From NCBI GenBank assembly GCA_025716815.1, contig JAIXMN010000003.1:2065860-2129859 (forward strand): 64,000 nucleotides of DNA, written 5' to 3'. The notes beneath the pieces are model-generated. The model did no database searches. It worked only from the letters and a program-made list of their open reading frames with translations, and was not told where the DNA came from. Shown piece after piece: positions 44,201 to 54,187 of the stretch (its first letter is position 1; each line of letters opens with the position of its first letter). The position numbers and the translations under genes are program-made. The DNA comes from Dichotomocladium elegans (Eukaryota; Mucoromycota; Mucoromycetes; Mucorales; Lichtheimiaceae).

Positions 44201-46068
44201 GGAGAGGGTAAAGTGGAGCGATGCCAGCAATGGGCGAGACCTCCAAGAAATATACCAATAAGTGGCATGAGATCAGTGCCAATGGAAACATCGGCTTCAC
44301 AATTAAGTGTCATAACTTCAAAAGAGTGCGAAACAGTAATTCCGTTGTGAAGGACTTTTATTGCAGACGTGGTACCAATTCTATTAATGCTATGACCAGG
44401 GTGAGCTAATCCGATCGTTCCCGAAACAGTGGAAACTTGGATGCCCAGCTGTGCAGCCAGCGAAGGAGAGATGGCGCTGAAGGTGGCACCAGAGTCCACA
44501 AAGGCCCATAAATCAGTCTCCTGTAAAGTGATAGGTACGTAATACGTGTTAGTCCTCTGTAGAGAGTACTGTTGCAAAGCAGATAATGACTTACAGTCAG
44601 CACATGCCTGGTTCAACGACGCAGACACGTCAGCCATGGAGATATCAGTCTCCATAGGGACAGCAGCAGGCGCAAGGCCAACTGGAACAGCAGCGGGAAC
44701 TGCACCCACTGGAACAGCCACTACGCTTCCAGAAGCGGTAGCAGGGACACGAGAAACAGAGGCAGGAGCGGAAGCAGGAGCGGACATTGCCAATGTGGCT
44801 GAGCGTATTGCCAAGTGGTTGACGCGGCACTTGTGACTGCGCGTCCAACCGGGCTCACCACAGCGGAAACAATTCTTGTCACTTTCGCTCTTTGTTATTG
44901 TTGACGCGGCGACGGAAGCGGCAGATGCAACAGCTGACGACGTGGACGGCTTTGACACCCGGTTTCCTTGTGAGCGGGGCACGGCACCAGCTGCCAGTTG
45001 TCGACAATCACTGGTGGAATGTCGTCCTTTGCCATGCAGGCGGCAAAATTTCGTCGTGGCCTTTGTTTTGTTCTTTGGGGCGGCGACGGAACCAGGTGAC
45101 GGAGCGCGAGTGGTTTGTGTCGGTTGCTCGTTGGTTAACTCCTTGCTGTGCATTGACAGCACGACACTGGAATAGAGGCTGCGCGCCATAGCGGCGGCCT
45201 GCTCGATCGTTGAGCGCATCTCCACTGGAACGTTAACTTGGCCGATCATGACGTGTTTGGCCAATTCCGGTAACAAGGCCTCAATGAAGATGGTTGTGGT
45301 TGTAAGGTCATTTGCCAGACCAGCCTCGCGACGCACCCGATTAAACCGGTCAGTGAAAAGTTCAACCGATTCGTTGCGGTTCATGCGCATGCGAAGCAGT
45401 TCGCGCAACTTCTGCACCTTGCGTTCCGTGTCTTGAACACCATATCGAGAGATAATAATAGCTCGCACCTTGGACCACGGAAGATGGGGGTACGGCTTCA
45501 GATTTGCACCAAACCAGTAGCGTTGCTCAGGTGAAAGCATGCGTGGGACAAATAGCGGCCAAACGTCATTGGCGTCGTATTGCCATGAGGCAACCACGTC
45601 CTCAAACGAGTCCAAACACTCGTCCACACTGCCGAAGACGGTCTTGTTGGGGGCGTGGATGTTGTCTGCCCACTGAAGTGCAGGTAAGTCTGCAGGCACC
45701 CGAACTTGAGTAGATGGGCTGGTTCTTGCATTGGCCGAAACCAAGTGGCTGGCCGAGTTTAACAGCTGGAGGTCGCGAGTGATTGCCTCGAACTCTTGGT
45801 GGATGGCCTGACGTTCCTCTGGTGTGGCGCCTAAGGCCAACTGCTCTGCCAAAGAAGCAGCACGAGCGTTGAGAGTCCGGATCGCCTTTTCAGCACGGGC
45901 GGAAGGGGAGATACCCGCGGCTGTCATTGCGCTGTCGATGATCATGTCAATCTCCGTGTGAGCCGGGGAGTTGGGATCATGGAACGCTCCATCGTTCTGG
46001 CTGTGATCCACATGGACGTCTTGGATGGCTCCAGAGGCAGGAGAAGCAGAAGTGTTGTTGAAGGACAT
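41248..46068 (-). CDS. gag-pol: Element F gag-pol polyprotein (one nonsense codon)
   Basis: The most complete retrotransposon ORF here: about 1606 codons from ATG 46068, interrupted only by TAA at 42075-42073, apparently a C-to-T change of CAA in GLAERWV(Q)TAK. Gag has knuckle CFRCGEPGWTRSHKC (about 44830-44875). Protease: DLWAFVDSGATFSAISP. RT: FTTLDLKSAFHRF and catalytic AVTYIDDIIIFS. RNase H: YHVATDASDTGIGCCLYQ. Integrase: HWAIDLCEF, QSDNGTEFVN and GLAERWV for D, D and E. Chromodomain: YHVRWKGYEPKDDTWEPAEH. The nonsense codon falls 3 codons after the catalytic Glu, so a terminated product would lose the integrase C-terminus and chromodomain. Confidence 0.92.
42731..42744 (-). promoter_or_regulatory. 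Internal polypurine tract of element F
   Basis: Minus strand ctggtggggggtaa, identical in all 14 positions to the 3' PPT of F (41114-41127). It encodes L-V-G-G-N between RNase H and integrase. Confidence 0.5.
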
Positions 46069-46105
46069 TGCAAAATAAGGGTAAGTGAGAATTCACAGAA
46101 AAAAA

Positions 46106-46488
46106 TGTGGAATCAAGGGGTTTTAAGAATAAAAAGAGACAGAATATGATTCTGTGAGACTCGCAAAAGGATTGTTTTTTATTAAGTGCCAATAATGGGC
46201 CTATTTATAAGAAGTGCTTATCAAAACGGTCACTCTGGAAGCTGGGTGTGGATAATCATCTAGGCGGTCTCCCGGGACGGTGGACCAGTTAAAAGGTTGA
46301 TAAAGAAGTTCATCATTTACCCTTGTGATTATAACTGCGTCCTGAGACAGGTCCGGGATATAAATTATGAATCCGGATAGCGCGAGAGTAATTATAATAA
46401 CGGCGCTCGAAGAGTGAAACAAAGTGTTGATGTCCCGTCTAATCCAGGGACACTGCTGTTAGGTAAGAAAATAGTCGTGGATACGACA
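46106..46488 (-). repeat. 5' LTR of element F
   Basis: 383 bp. Minus strand: CTTATAAATAGG promoter-like box (about 46200-46211), AATAAAAAAC, then GAGTCTCACAGAA, the predicted self-primer. Confidence 0.93.
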
Positions 46489-48937
46489 GTATCTTTCGAA
46501 ATGGCTTTGAGATGGCTTACAGGAACGTCACGTGAAAGCAGATCATTGTCTTCATCGGCGAGGACATAACTATTGCCTCTACGACCTACCACAGTGAACG
46601 GGCCTTCGTAATTTTGGTCCGTCTTTGTCTTTTTGTCCATATTAAGGATCATGACTTTTGTACCAACCGGATATTGATCGACAATTCTATGTGTTCTTGC
46701 GAAATTGCGTTGGTCAATATCGTGTACTGCTTTGATGCGCTTTCTAATAGCCGGAATGACCACAGATTGCATTTGTGCGACAATCATGTTCCTTTTTTCT
46801 ACATCCTTCATTGAAGATTCGGATGACTTTTGCTTGGTGTAGTCCACAAATTCATTCGGTTGTCTACCAAACATGAGTGCAAAAGGTCGGCTGTTATGAA
46901 GCCGGCTATACTTGCAATTGATTGCATATTGTGCAGATGGTACATAAAGATCCCAATCATGCTTGACACCTTTTAAGGATTTCATGATGACCATTTTTGC
47001 AGTGTGTACCCATTTCTCTGCTACACCATTTGCACTAGGGTGATAGGGTGTTACACGGCGATGATCGACGCCACAACAATCCAGGATATTATCTACTAAT
47101 TCATTAACAAACTCCCTGCCATTATCAGATTGCAGTGCTCTGGGGAATCCAAAATCACAAAATATTTGCACCAGCTGCATTGCAATTGTCAGAGAGGACT
47201 TGTCAGGTATGGCGCGTAGAACACAGAATCGAGTGAAGATATCCACCAATACGAGCATATAATTGTTGCCTCTTGCAGATGTAGGAAATTCTCCTAGGTC
47301 GATAGCCCAATGTGCTGCTGGTTCATTAGAGTAAACATTACGTAGCGGATGGTACCCACGCTTCGTGATGGAGAATTGTTGGCAAGTTTGACATTTCGAA
47401 ACCAACTCTAGAGCTTCTTTCTGCATGTTTGTCCAGTGTATACCATCATTATGTAGGGTCTTGACTATGTGATCTACACCAAAGTGACCCAACAGATGCG
47501 CTTTTTCCAACAACTGTGTCCGTTCATTCTCTGGTGGAGTCATGTACTCTGGTCGCGTGACAGCTGCGACTGTGGGAGTTTTCAAAAGCACAGGCGTATT
47601 TGAGACATTACCCCTCACCAGCTCTTTTTCCGGAGGGAACAGACGAGAAAGAGTGTCAGGCAACACGTTAAGTACACCAGGACGATGCACAACCGTGAAA
47701 TTGTAATCGCAAATGGCATCTAACCATTGGACCATCATAGGATTAGCAATGGGTTGCGTGTGTAAATAGACGAGGGCTTTGTGGTCCGTGTATAATGTGA
47801 ATGGACAACCCCACAAGAACTGATGAAATTTCTTGAATGCATACACAACGGCCAGCAACTCTCGCTTCGTGACAGAATAGTTGCGCTCTGATGGCGACAA
47901 CGCGCGCGCAACAAAACCAATGTAGCATGTTCGATTTCCACGCGTTTGGTACAAGACAGCACCAATACCACTATTTGAGGCGTCAGTTGCGACTTCAAAA
48001 GGTAAACTCAAATCTGGGAGACTGAGAACAGGTGCACTTTGTAATAATTTTTTGATGGCTTCAAAATGACGGAGGTGTGATGGTGTCCATAGATCTTTCA
48101 ATGATCCAGCATTACGTAGGCTATTCAGCGGTGCCGTCAACTGAGAGATTTTGGGTAGATGGTCGCTGAAGTAATTAACTAAGCCCAGAAATCTTTGGAT
48201 GTCTTTACCCGATTGGGGAATGGGCCATGTCATAACATTGGACACTTTCCGGGGATCCACTGAGACTCCTCGGGCACTAACACAGAAGCCAAGTAGGTAG
48301 ACTGACTGCTGTGCAAAATGGCATTTGTCTGGGTTGAGAATCAAGTTGACCTTTGTGAGACGCTCTATAGCATCTAACACATGTCCACGATGTTCTTCCA
48401 TGGAGTTTGAGAACACAACAATGTCATCAACAAAAGCAGTGACATAACGAACATCCCGGAACAACAGGTTGATAACCCGTTGAAATTTAGATGATATGGG
48501 TTTAAGTCCAAACGGACAACCTTTGAACATATACTGTATATCGTTGAAAGTGAAGGTAGTCTTATGTTGATGTGGTTCATAAATCTTGAAACGGTGAAAC
48601 GCATTCTTCAAATTCAATGTGGTAAACACACGAGCACCGCGCATTTTCAAGAACACATCCTTGATCAGAGGAAGCAGGAACTGATCATCAGGTAGTAAAT
48701 TGTTGATATGCCGAGGGTCCAGGCATGGTCTACGATCACCAGTATAATTGCCTTGAGCATCTTTCTTTGGGGCGAAAGTAAGAGGACTATTCCATCCATT
48801 GTTACGTGGAGCCAAAGTGATAATATTATCTGCTAACCACTTGTCAATCTGTTTCTGCAACACGTCATGCAAAGCATATGGCAACGGATACTGCCTTCTA
48901 TGTGCAACCTTATTAGGGGGAGTGTCTAAATAAATAA
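46489..48937 (-). pseudogene. pol: Element J pol, RT-RNase H-integrase segment
   Basis: Long open frame between element F and MULE-2. It starts at IYLDTPPNKVAHRRQYPLP and has NNGWNSPLTFAPKKDAQG, FTTLNLKNAFHRF and catalytic VTAFVDDIVVFS. RNase H: FEVATDASNSGIGAVLYQ and LPDTLSRLFPP. Integrase: zinc end CQTCQQFS, core HWAIDLGEF, QSDNGREFVN, GVAEKWVHT, then YEGPFTVVGRRGNSY up to the F insertion. No lesion seen, in contrast to its gag. The internal PPT (complement of ttacccctcaccag) is at 47608-47621. Confidence 0.88.
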
Positions 48938-49027
48938 GGGAATTACTACGCGCACAGAAAAAATTGACCTCGCGCACAGAAAAAAATTAGGTAGTTTAGG
49001 AACCCACCCCGCGCACAACCTTGCGCA
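48938..49027 (+). repeat. MULE-2 left terminal inverted repeat
   Basis: 90 bp with repeated CGCGCACAG/GCGCACAA units, one base longer than the right copy. Further GCGCACA units continue to about 49045. Confidence 0.9.
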
Positions 49028-49646
49028 CAATCTTGCGCACAATCCTGTACAAAACCCTCCGCGCTGAAATGGTAGCGCCCAAATTGACATGTCTCTTAAC
49101 ACTACATCAATTTTTGAAGATGTCCTTTGAAATCTTTTTACATCGCTATGCTTGTGTTATTAGAAGCAGTGTGTACTAGCACTCTCTAATAATCAAAGAT
49201 AGAAAAATATCACTTTCCATATATGAAAACTACCGCCGCGTATGTACTTCTGTACACATAGTAGGTCACAATGAGTCAGAACAGCCATACTCAGAAAAAT
49301 ATTGATATGGAAGTACACATATGCAACTTCTGCTTAAGTTTTAGTTGGATAGATAGTGATAGAGGGGACTGCTGGACCATTATAGAGTATTTAGCGGTAT
49401 TGGAGCCTCGCACCCTGTGAGTCATGGATTTTGCTAGTCAATGCCACTGTGAAGCCATATCTAGAAACCGGCAATACTGATTGTGGAAACTTGTCAAAGA
49501 GCAAGTCCCATAAAATGACTAACATCATATCATCAATGACTCATGTACTTACCACCCTTCATATCACAGACATAGAATAATATACCAGAAGTATAAATAT
49601 GTGTGAAAACTGGCTATACACTTATATTTCATTCCTCTACGTAAAA

Positions 49647-52600
49647 ATGGAAAATATTATTACCACGTCCTATGCTACTCGTAATGAACTCCAAAAAGCC
49701 ATCCGTGAACATGCTATTGCAAATGGCTTTGATATATCTATTAAAGCCAGCGGGACCAAGAATAAAACGTCATTTTGCTATTTCCAGTGTATCCATGGAG
49801 GCCGGCACCGTCCACACCGCAGTGACAAGAAAAACGACATAGAGGAATACCAAGAATTTCTATCCGGCAAAAAAGAAGCAATGTAGGAAAATGACTATGA
49901 AATTTGACAACCTGTATATTAAACATGAGAATTTCTGAAAGTGATAGCTACCTCTGCTCTAACGGCATTACGAAGAAATTTCCAGTGCGCACGACCAAGA
50001 AGTTTGCATGTCCCTGGAAGATATATGCTACCTGCAAGGCTGGAGGTGTATGGACTGTAAAGCCAGACAGGTCCCTTGTTGGCTACCATGAGAACCATGT
50101 TTTGTCCACAGATCCCCTTATTTATTCGAACGCGCGCAAGCCGAGTGGCGATAAACAGGCAAAAATTATGGAGATGGTCATTAGCGGAATCAAACCTGCA
50201 CAAATCATCCGCATGACAGGCGACCTTGAAGGAAACGCAACTATGATAGCCAAGGACATATACAACATTCAACAGAAGGCAGCAAGAAAAGATTTTGATA
50301 ATCAAGTCCAGCAAGTATATGATTATCTTTTGGCAAGAGGGTATAACTTGCGCTATGGCGTATCGGATGGTCTCATGTCGTCACTTTTCATCACACATCA
50401 ATCATCAATCGAGCGCACCAATCTTTTTCCTGAAGTAATCATCATTGACACGACCTACAAGACCAATATCAACAAGATGCCACTCGTGAATATTGTTGGT
50501 GTTGACAATTTAGCTTCAGCCAATAATATCCGATCTCCTCGCACCTTTTTCATTGCAACAGTACTTCTCTCCGATGAAAAAGAGCCATCCTACACCTGGG
50601 TATTGGAGACATTGAAATCAGTCGTATTTCAACGGCCAGGATATCCAGAAAGCACTCCGGGGATATTTGTGACAGACGATGATAAGGCCTTGCGTACTGC
50701 TCTCCGAGCCACCTTCCCAGCCAACGTCCATATCCTTTGTGCCTGGCATATTAGCAAGAATTTCAAAGCTCATGCAGCTGGATGCTTCAAGATTGAAGAT
50801 CTCCAGATCTATGAGGATATCGTATCACAGATGGTGTATAGCCGAGAGGAGGATGCTTTCAATTCTGCACTTGAAAGGTATCGCGAGCTTGTGAGAGATA
50901 CAAAGAAATCAAAAGAACTTGGTAGCTATATTGATGGGTACAGTATAATACGTTCTTGTGGCAAAAAACTCAAACACTAACTTTCAACTGTTTTAGGCTG
51001 CTATCATACAAAGCGATGTGGGGCGGACCATGGGCAGAGTCTCACTTGCACCTTGGAGCCAGGACAACGCAGAGAGTTGAAGGCGCTCACTGGGGACTGA
51101 AGCAAATCTTGATGAGTCCTGGTGGAATCATGAAACTCATTAGCAGCATACATCAATGGCTCACAAAACATGTAAGGAGATATATATATATATATAATTG
51201 AAAAGAACCTTATATTCATGTACACATCTAGGATTTGGACAGACATACTGCATATAACAAAGAAGCCTTAACAAGAATTGTGTACAAGGAACATATACAG
51301 CACAATACTGATACCGCGATGACCAAAGCTCTCGGCCAATTACAAGGTGCCATATGTCAATTTGCAATTATTCATATTCGACAAGAGCTCCTCATGTCAT
51401 GGGAGTTAGATACAAAGGTTAAGGACCGGAATTGCCAATGCAAGTATTGCGTAAATTACAAGCTTCCATGCCGAAACACCCTTCCTCAAAAAGGGGAGGT
51501 CATAGAACCATCGATTATTGCACGACGATGGCATTTAAAGAGCAGTGTGCCTTCAGAACAAGGTATTTTGTAATATCGTCTAGGGAAGGATCTATGGATT
51601 TCTTTAAACAAGTCATGGATCACTTCCTAAATCGCCCATGTCAGTGGCTAATTTGAATGAACTAGGACGTCTTGGTCTACTTCCATTGAGTGACATGGAT
51701 GCAACTCTGATAGCTGAAAAATACAGCAGCGCTAAATCCATGCTCGACACCGTTTATTTATCGTGCACTGATGACCAACAGCGTTCAGACCTGATTTGCG
51801 CCCTTGAGAACCTCGTAAATACATTCGCACCAACTACCATAGACAACTTACAGTTTCCAAGCCAGCTCAAAACAAAAGGACGGCCTAAGGGTACGAAAGG
51901 AGCACGGCTTCCATCAGCTTTTGAACGAGTCGAGCAACAAGAAAAGAATACTACAAACGAAGGTACTCCTCCATCGCAAAAGAAGTCCTATCGCCAAAAA
52001 TACGATGAGGATGAAATCTGGCCAACCCAACCCCACAAAAAACAAAGACTGACGTAAGTATCCTTATATCTGCTTTGTGTGTTTTCGCCACTCACGTTTT
52101 CATTTCTCTACATGATATTATAGTCTCCACAATTCAACTGAAGTACATCCTGACTTACCCGCAGATGCTACTATTTGCAAAGTTCCAATTGACGGTGATG
52201 GATGGTGCGGATTCAGAACTATTGCTTATACTCAGCTCGGCTCCCAGGATTTGTTCCTTGAAGTGAAAAGACGGATGTATCAGTATGTTGTTGATAATCG
52301 TGAGCGCTGCAAGCAGGTTAATCTGTGCATCCTCCGATAGTGAGCTGGAAATGCTTATTACCAGAATGTCCTACGGGGTCACAGAGGACACGCGGGATTT
52401 CGGCAACCAATCCTGTCCAACAAAGTACTGGTTCGACGCATCAGTAGATTGCCAGCTTGCAGCTGAAGTTTTCAACCGCCCCATCGCAGTATTTTCATCA
52501 GCGGCACAATTAACCATGAATCACGATTGTACCTCCCTTTTCAGTTACCAGCAAAGATTAAACTGGCACCTATAATAATGCATTATGTCCACAATTGCCA

Positions 52601-52760
52601 CTGGGAAACCATCCGGATCAAGTCATCAATCACAGTGGAATGGCCGCCAGCATATGGGCATGCTAGCAACTGGAAGAAATATGGTTTACCTGGGCACTAC
52701 AAAACAGTCTGGAGGCATTACATATCAAGAAATTTCCAGCAGCCAAACAGCCAGACATAA
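49647..52760 (+). CDS. MULE-2 transposase fused to an OTU-like protease domain
   Basis: Exons 49647-49882, 49948-50937, 50997-51171, 51232-51562 and 51645-52053, then from 52124, separated by GT-AG introns of 65, 59, 60, 82 and 70 nt; all joins keep phase. The N-terminus is FAR1-like (FCYFQCIHGGRHRP; FACPWKIYATCKAGGVW). MULE core: Asp in EVIIIDTTYKTN, Asp in IFVTDDDKAL, CAWH, Glu in QRVEGAHWGLK. SWIM-like CQCKYCVNYKLPC. A linker (TKGRPKGTKGARLPS) leads to ICKVPIDGDGWCGFRTIAY, the Asp-Gly-x-x-Cys active-site block of OTU cysteine proteases. Farther on come WFDASVDCQLAAEVFNRPIA and IIMHYVHNCHWETIRI, with the catalytic His. Two frame changes in the OTU half (about 52328 and 52530) are lesions or missed introns. 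The transposase half looks intact. Confidence 0.8.
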
Positions 52761-52989
52761 TTGTTTTAGACTAGTGTAAATTTACTATGCTATCTCTCAT
52801 TGACCTTTCTCCATTCTTCTTTTCATTCACATATCCAATACTCCAGTTTTTGCTGATAAACGCTTGATTTTAATGTTCACCGGTATTGCGCTAAGCTAAA
52901 AGGGTCTCTTAACTGCACCTCAAAATTATAGTTTCTCTATGAAAAACGTCCTATAAAAACCACCTCGTAGGAGCAGGTATAAAATATGG

Positions 52990-53990
52990 CTGAAAATTTG
53001 TTTCTGCCTCGCGCCTTCAGCACTGCACGGCACCGATTTGCCATACTTGCTACAGAATTTGATCAAACCACTATACTGATATTAGCCAATTCTTCATGCA
53101 GGGCCGCCTCTAACTGATCAATAGTGGTGATGCTTGATTTCCTCTTCCCAGATCTTGCTAAGGATATTCATTACGTTGAAATGAGTGCTTTGGGCTGGCC
53201 ACCTCCCAAAGCCGGTAATCTTAGCCTTGGCTATCCACTATTTCGCGTATGAGCAGGTGATAATTAGCTCCATTCTCTTGAATATGAAACCATGCTCCTG
53301 ATCTTCTTCCAATTTCTCAAATGATGATAGGAAGTGCGCACTGAGGCACTTGATGTACTTGACTTGATTTACATTGACCTGCAATATAACCGAAGCACCT
53401 AATTCTCCTGCCCAAAAGCAGCGCAAAACCATTGGTGATCCCTGCCATATGGCGTATAGGCAGAATCTACTTCGTCAAGAGCTACTCATTTTTTCTCATA
53501 ACTCTCGCGCCGCTGTCATTATGCTTTCGGTAGAAATGAGACTCATCAGACCAATGACCTTCTCGGATTTGCTTGTGACAAATGAATTTCATATTAACCC
53601 ATTTCATTCTGCTCATTGATGGCGAACAGCAGAAAAGGCTTTACTATGTGGCTGCATGAAAAGAGCTTTGGGACTTTAAGACATTTCAGGCCATCTCGCT
53701 GAAAGGTTCTACATATGTGTTAGTTACAATTTCCAGATGTTTAATCAAGAGTTTGAATACTCTTTTTTGGCAGAAATTGTAAGGTTTTTTCTGTAAAAGC
53801 TACTGGCGCTCAGAACGAGGTTTTATAGTAGTGAACTCTTCGCCGGTAGAATATCGCCAAACATCGCCCCACTGTTGTCTTTGCCATTCCAAAGTTGTCA
53901 CTAATCTGCACGTAATTCATCAGCATTTCTTAGCCTGCAAACCATTCCGGTGGTGAACTCTGTAAGGTCCGTATCATGGCTTCTGGATGT
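52990..53990 (-). pseudogene. Tc1/mariner-like transposase relic inside MULE-2
   Basis: Heavily decayed. From the right on the minus strand, broken frames give a helix-turn-helix-like start (LTEFTTGMVCRLR). Much later comes FHIQENGANYHLLIREIVDS, followed by WPAQSTHFNVMNILSKIWEE, recognisable as a degraded form of the Tc1 block around the catalytic Glu (PAQSPDLNPIENLW-like). It was picked up by, or inserted in, MULE-2. No terminal repeats identified. Confidence 0.55.
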
Positions 53991-54098
53991 TTATAATATT
54001 TGTGAGTGACATGGAAACTTAATGTTGAAATGTGGGGAAAGAATAGAAAGGAAACTGTATGCGGCTGAGTGTACCGCTTCAGTGCAGAGGGTTGTGTA

Positions 54099-54187
54099 TG
54101 CGCAAGGTTGTGCGCGGGGTGGGTTCCTAAACTACTAATTTTTTTCTGTGCGCGAGGTCAATTTTTTCTGTGCGCGTAGTAATTCCC
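54099..54187 (-). repeat. MULE-2 right terminal inverted repeat
   Basis: 89 bp, complement of 48938-49027 with one base missing. Confidence 0.9.

Larger units (their letters stand above)
40731..46488 (-). mobile_element. Ty3/Gypsy chromovirus F, nearly intact
   Basis: Minus-strand element in J; duplication gtatc (40726-40730, 46489-46493). The 383-bp LTRs (46106-46488, 40731-41113) are identical by eye. PPT at 41114-41127 (complement of ttaccccccaccag). One gag-pol ORF with one nonsense codon. The leader TTTTTTTCTGTGAATTC (minus strand) holds an 8-nt site (46093-46100) complementary to the LTR site 46150-46157. Total 5758 bp. Confidence 0.94.
48938..54187 (+). mobile_element. MULE-2: Mutator-like element with OTU-like domain
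   Basis: A 5250-bp element inserted in J with a 9-bp duplication aataaataa (48929-48937, 54188-54196); removing it restores ESIIYLDTP. Terminal inverted repeats of about 90 bp (48938-49027, 54099-54187) begin GGGAATTACTACGCGCACAG and contain four to five GCGCACA units. It encodes a multi-exon transposase on the plus strand and holds an older Tc1-like relic in its right part. The 9-bp duplication is normal for Mutator-like elements. Confidence 0.9.

Noticed and set aside
51180..51200. (TA)n run in MULE-2 as a structural element
   Set aside because: It lies within the 60-nt intron 51172-51231 and is short.
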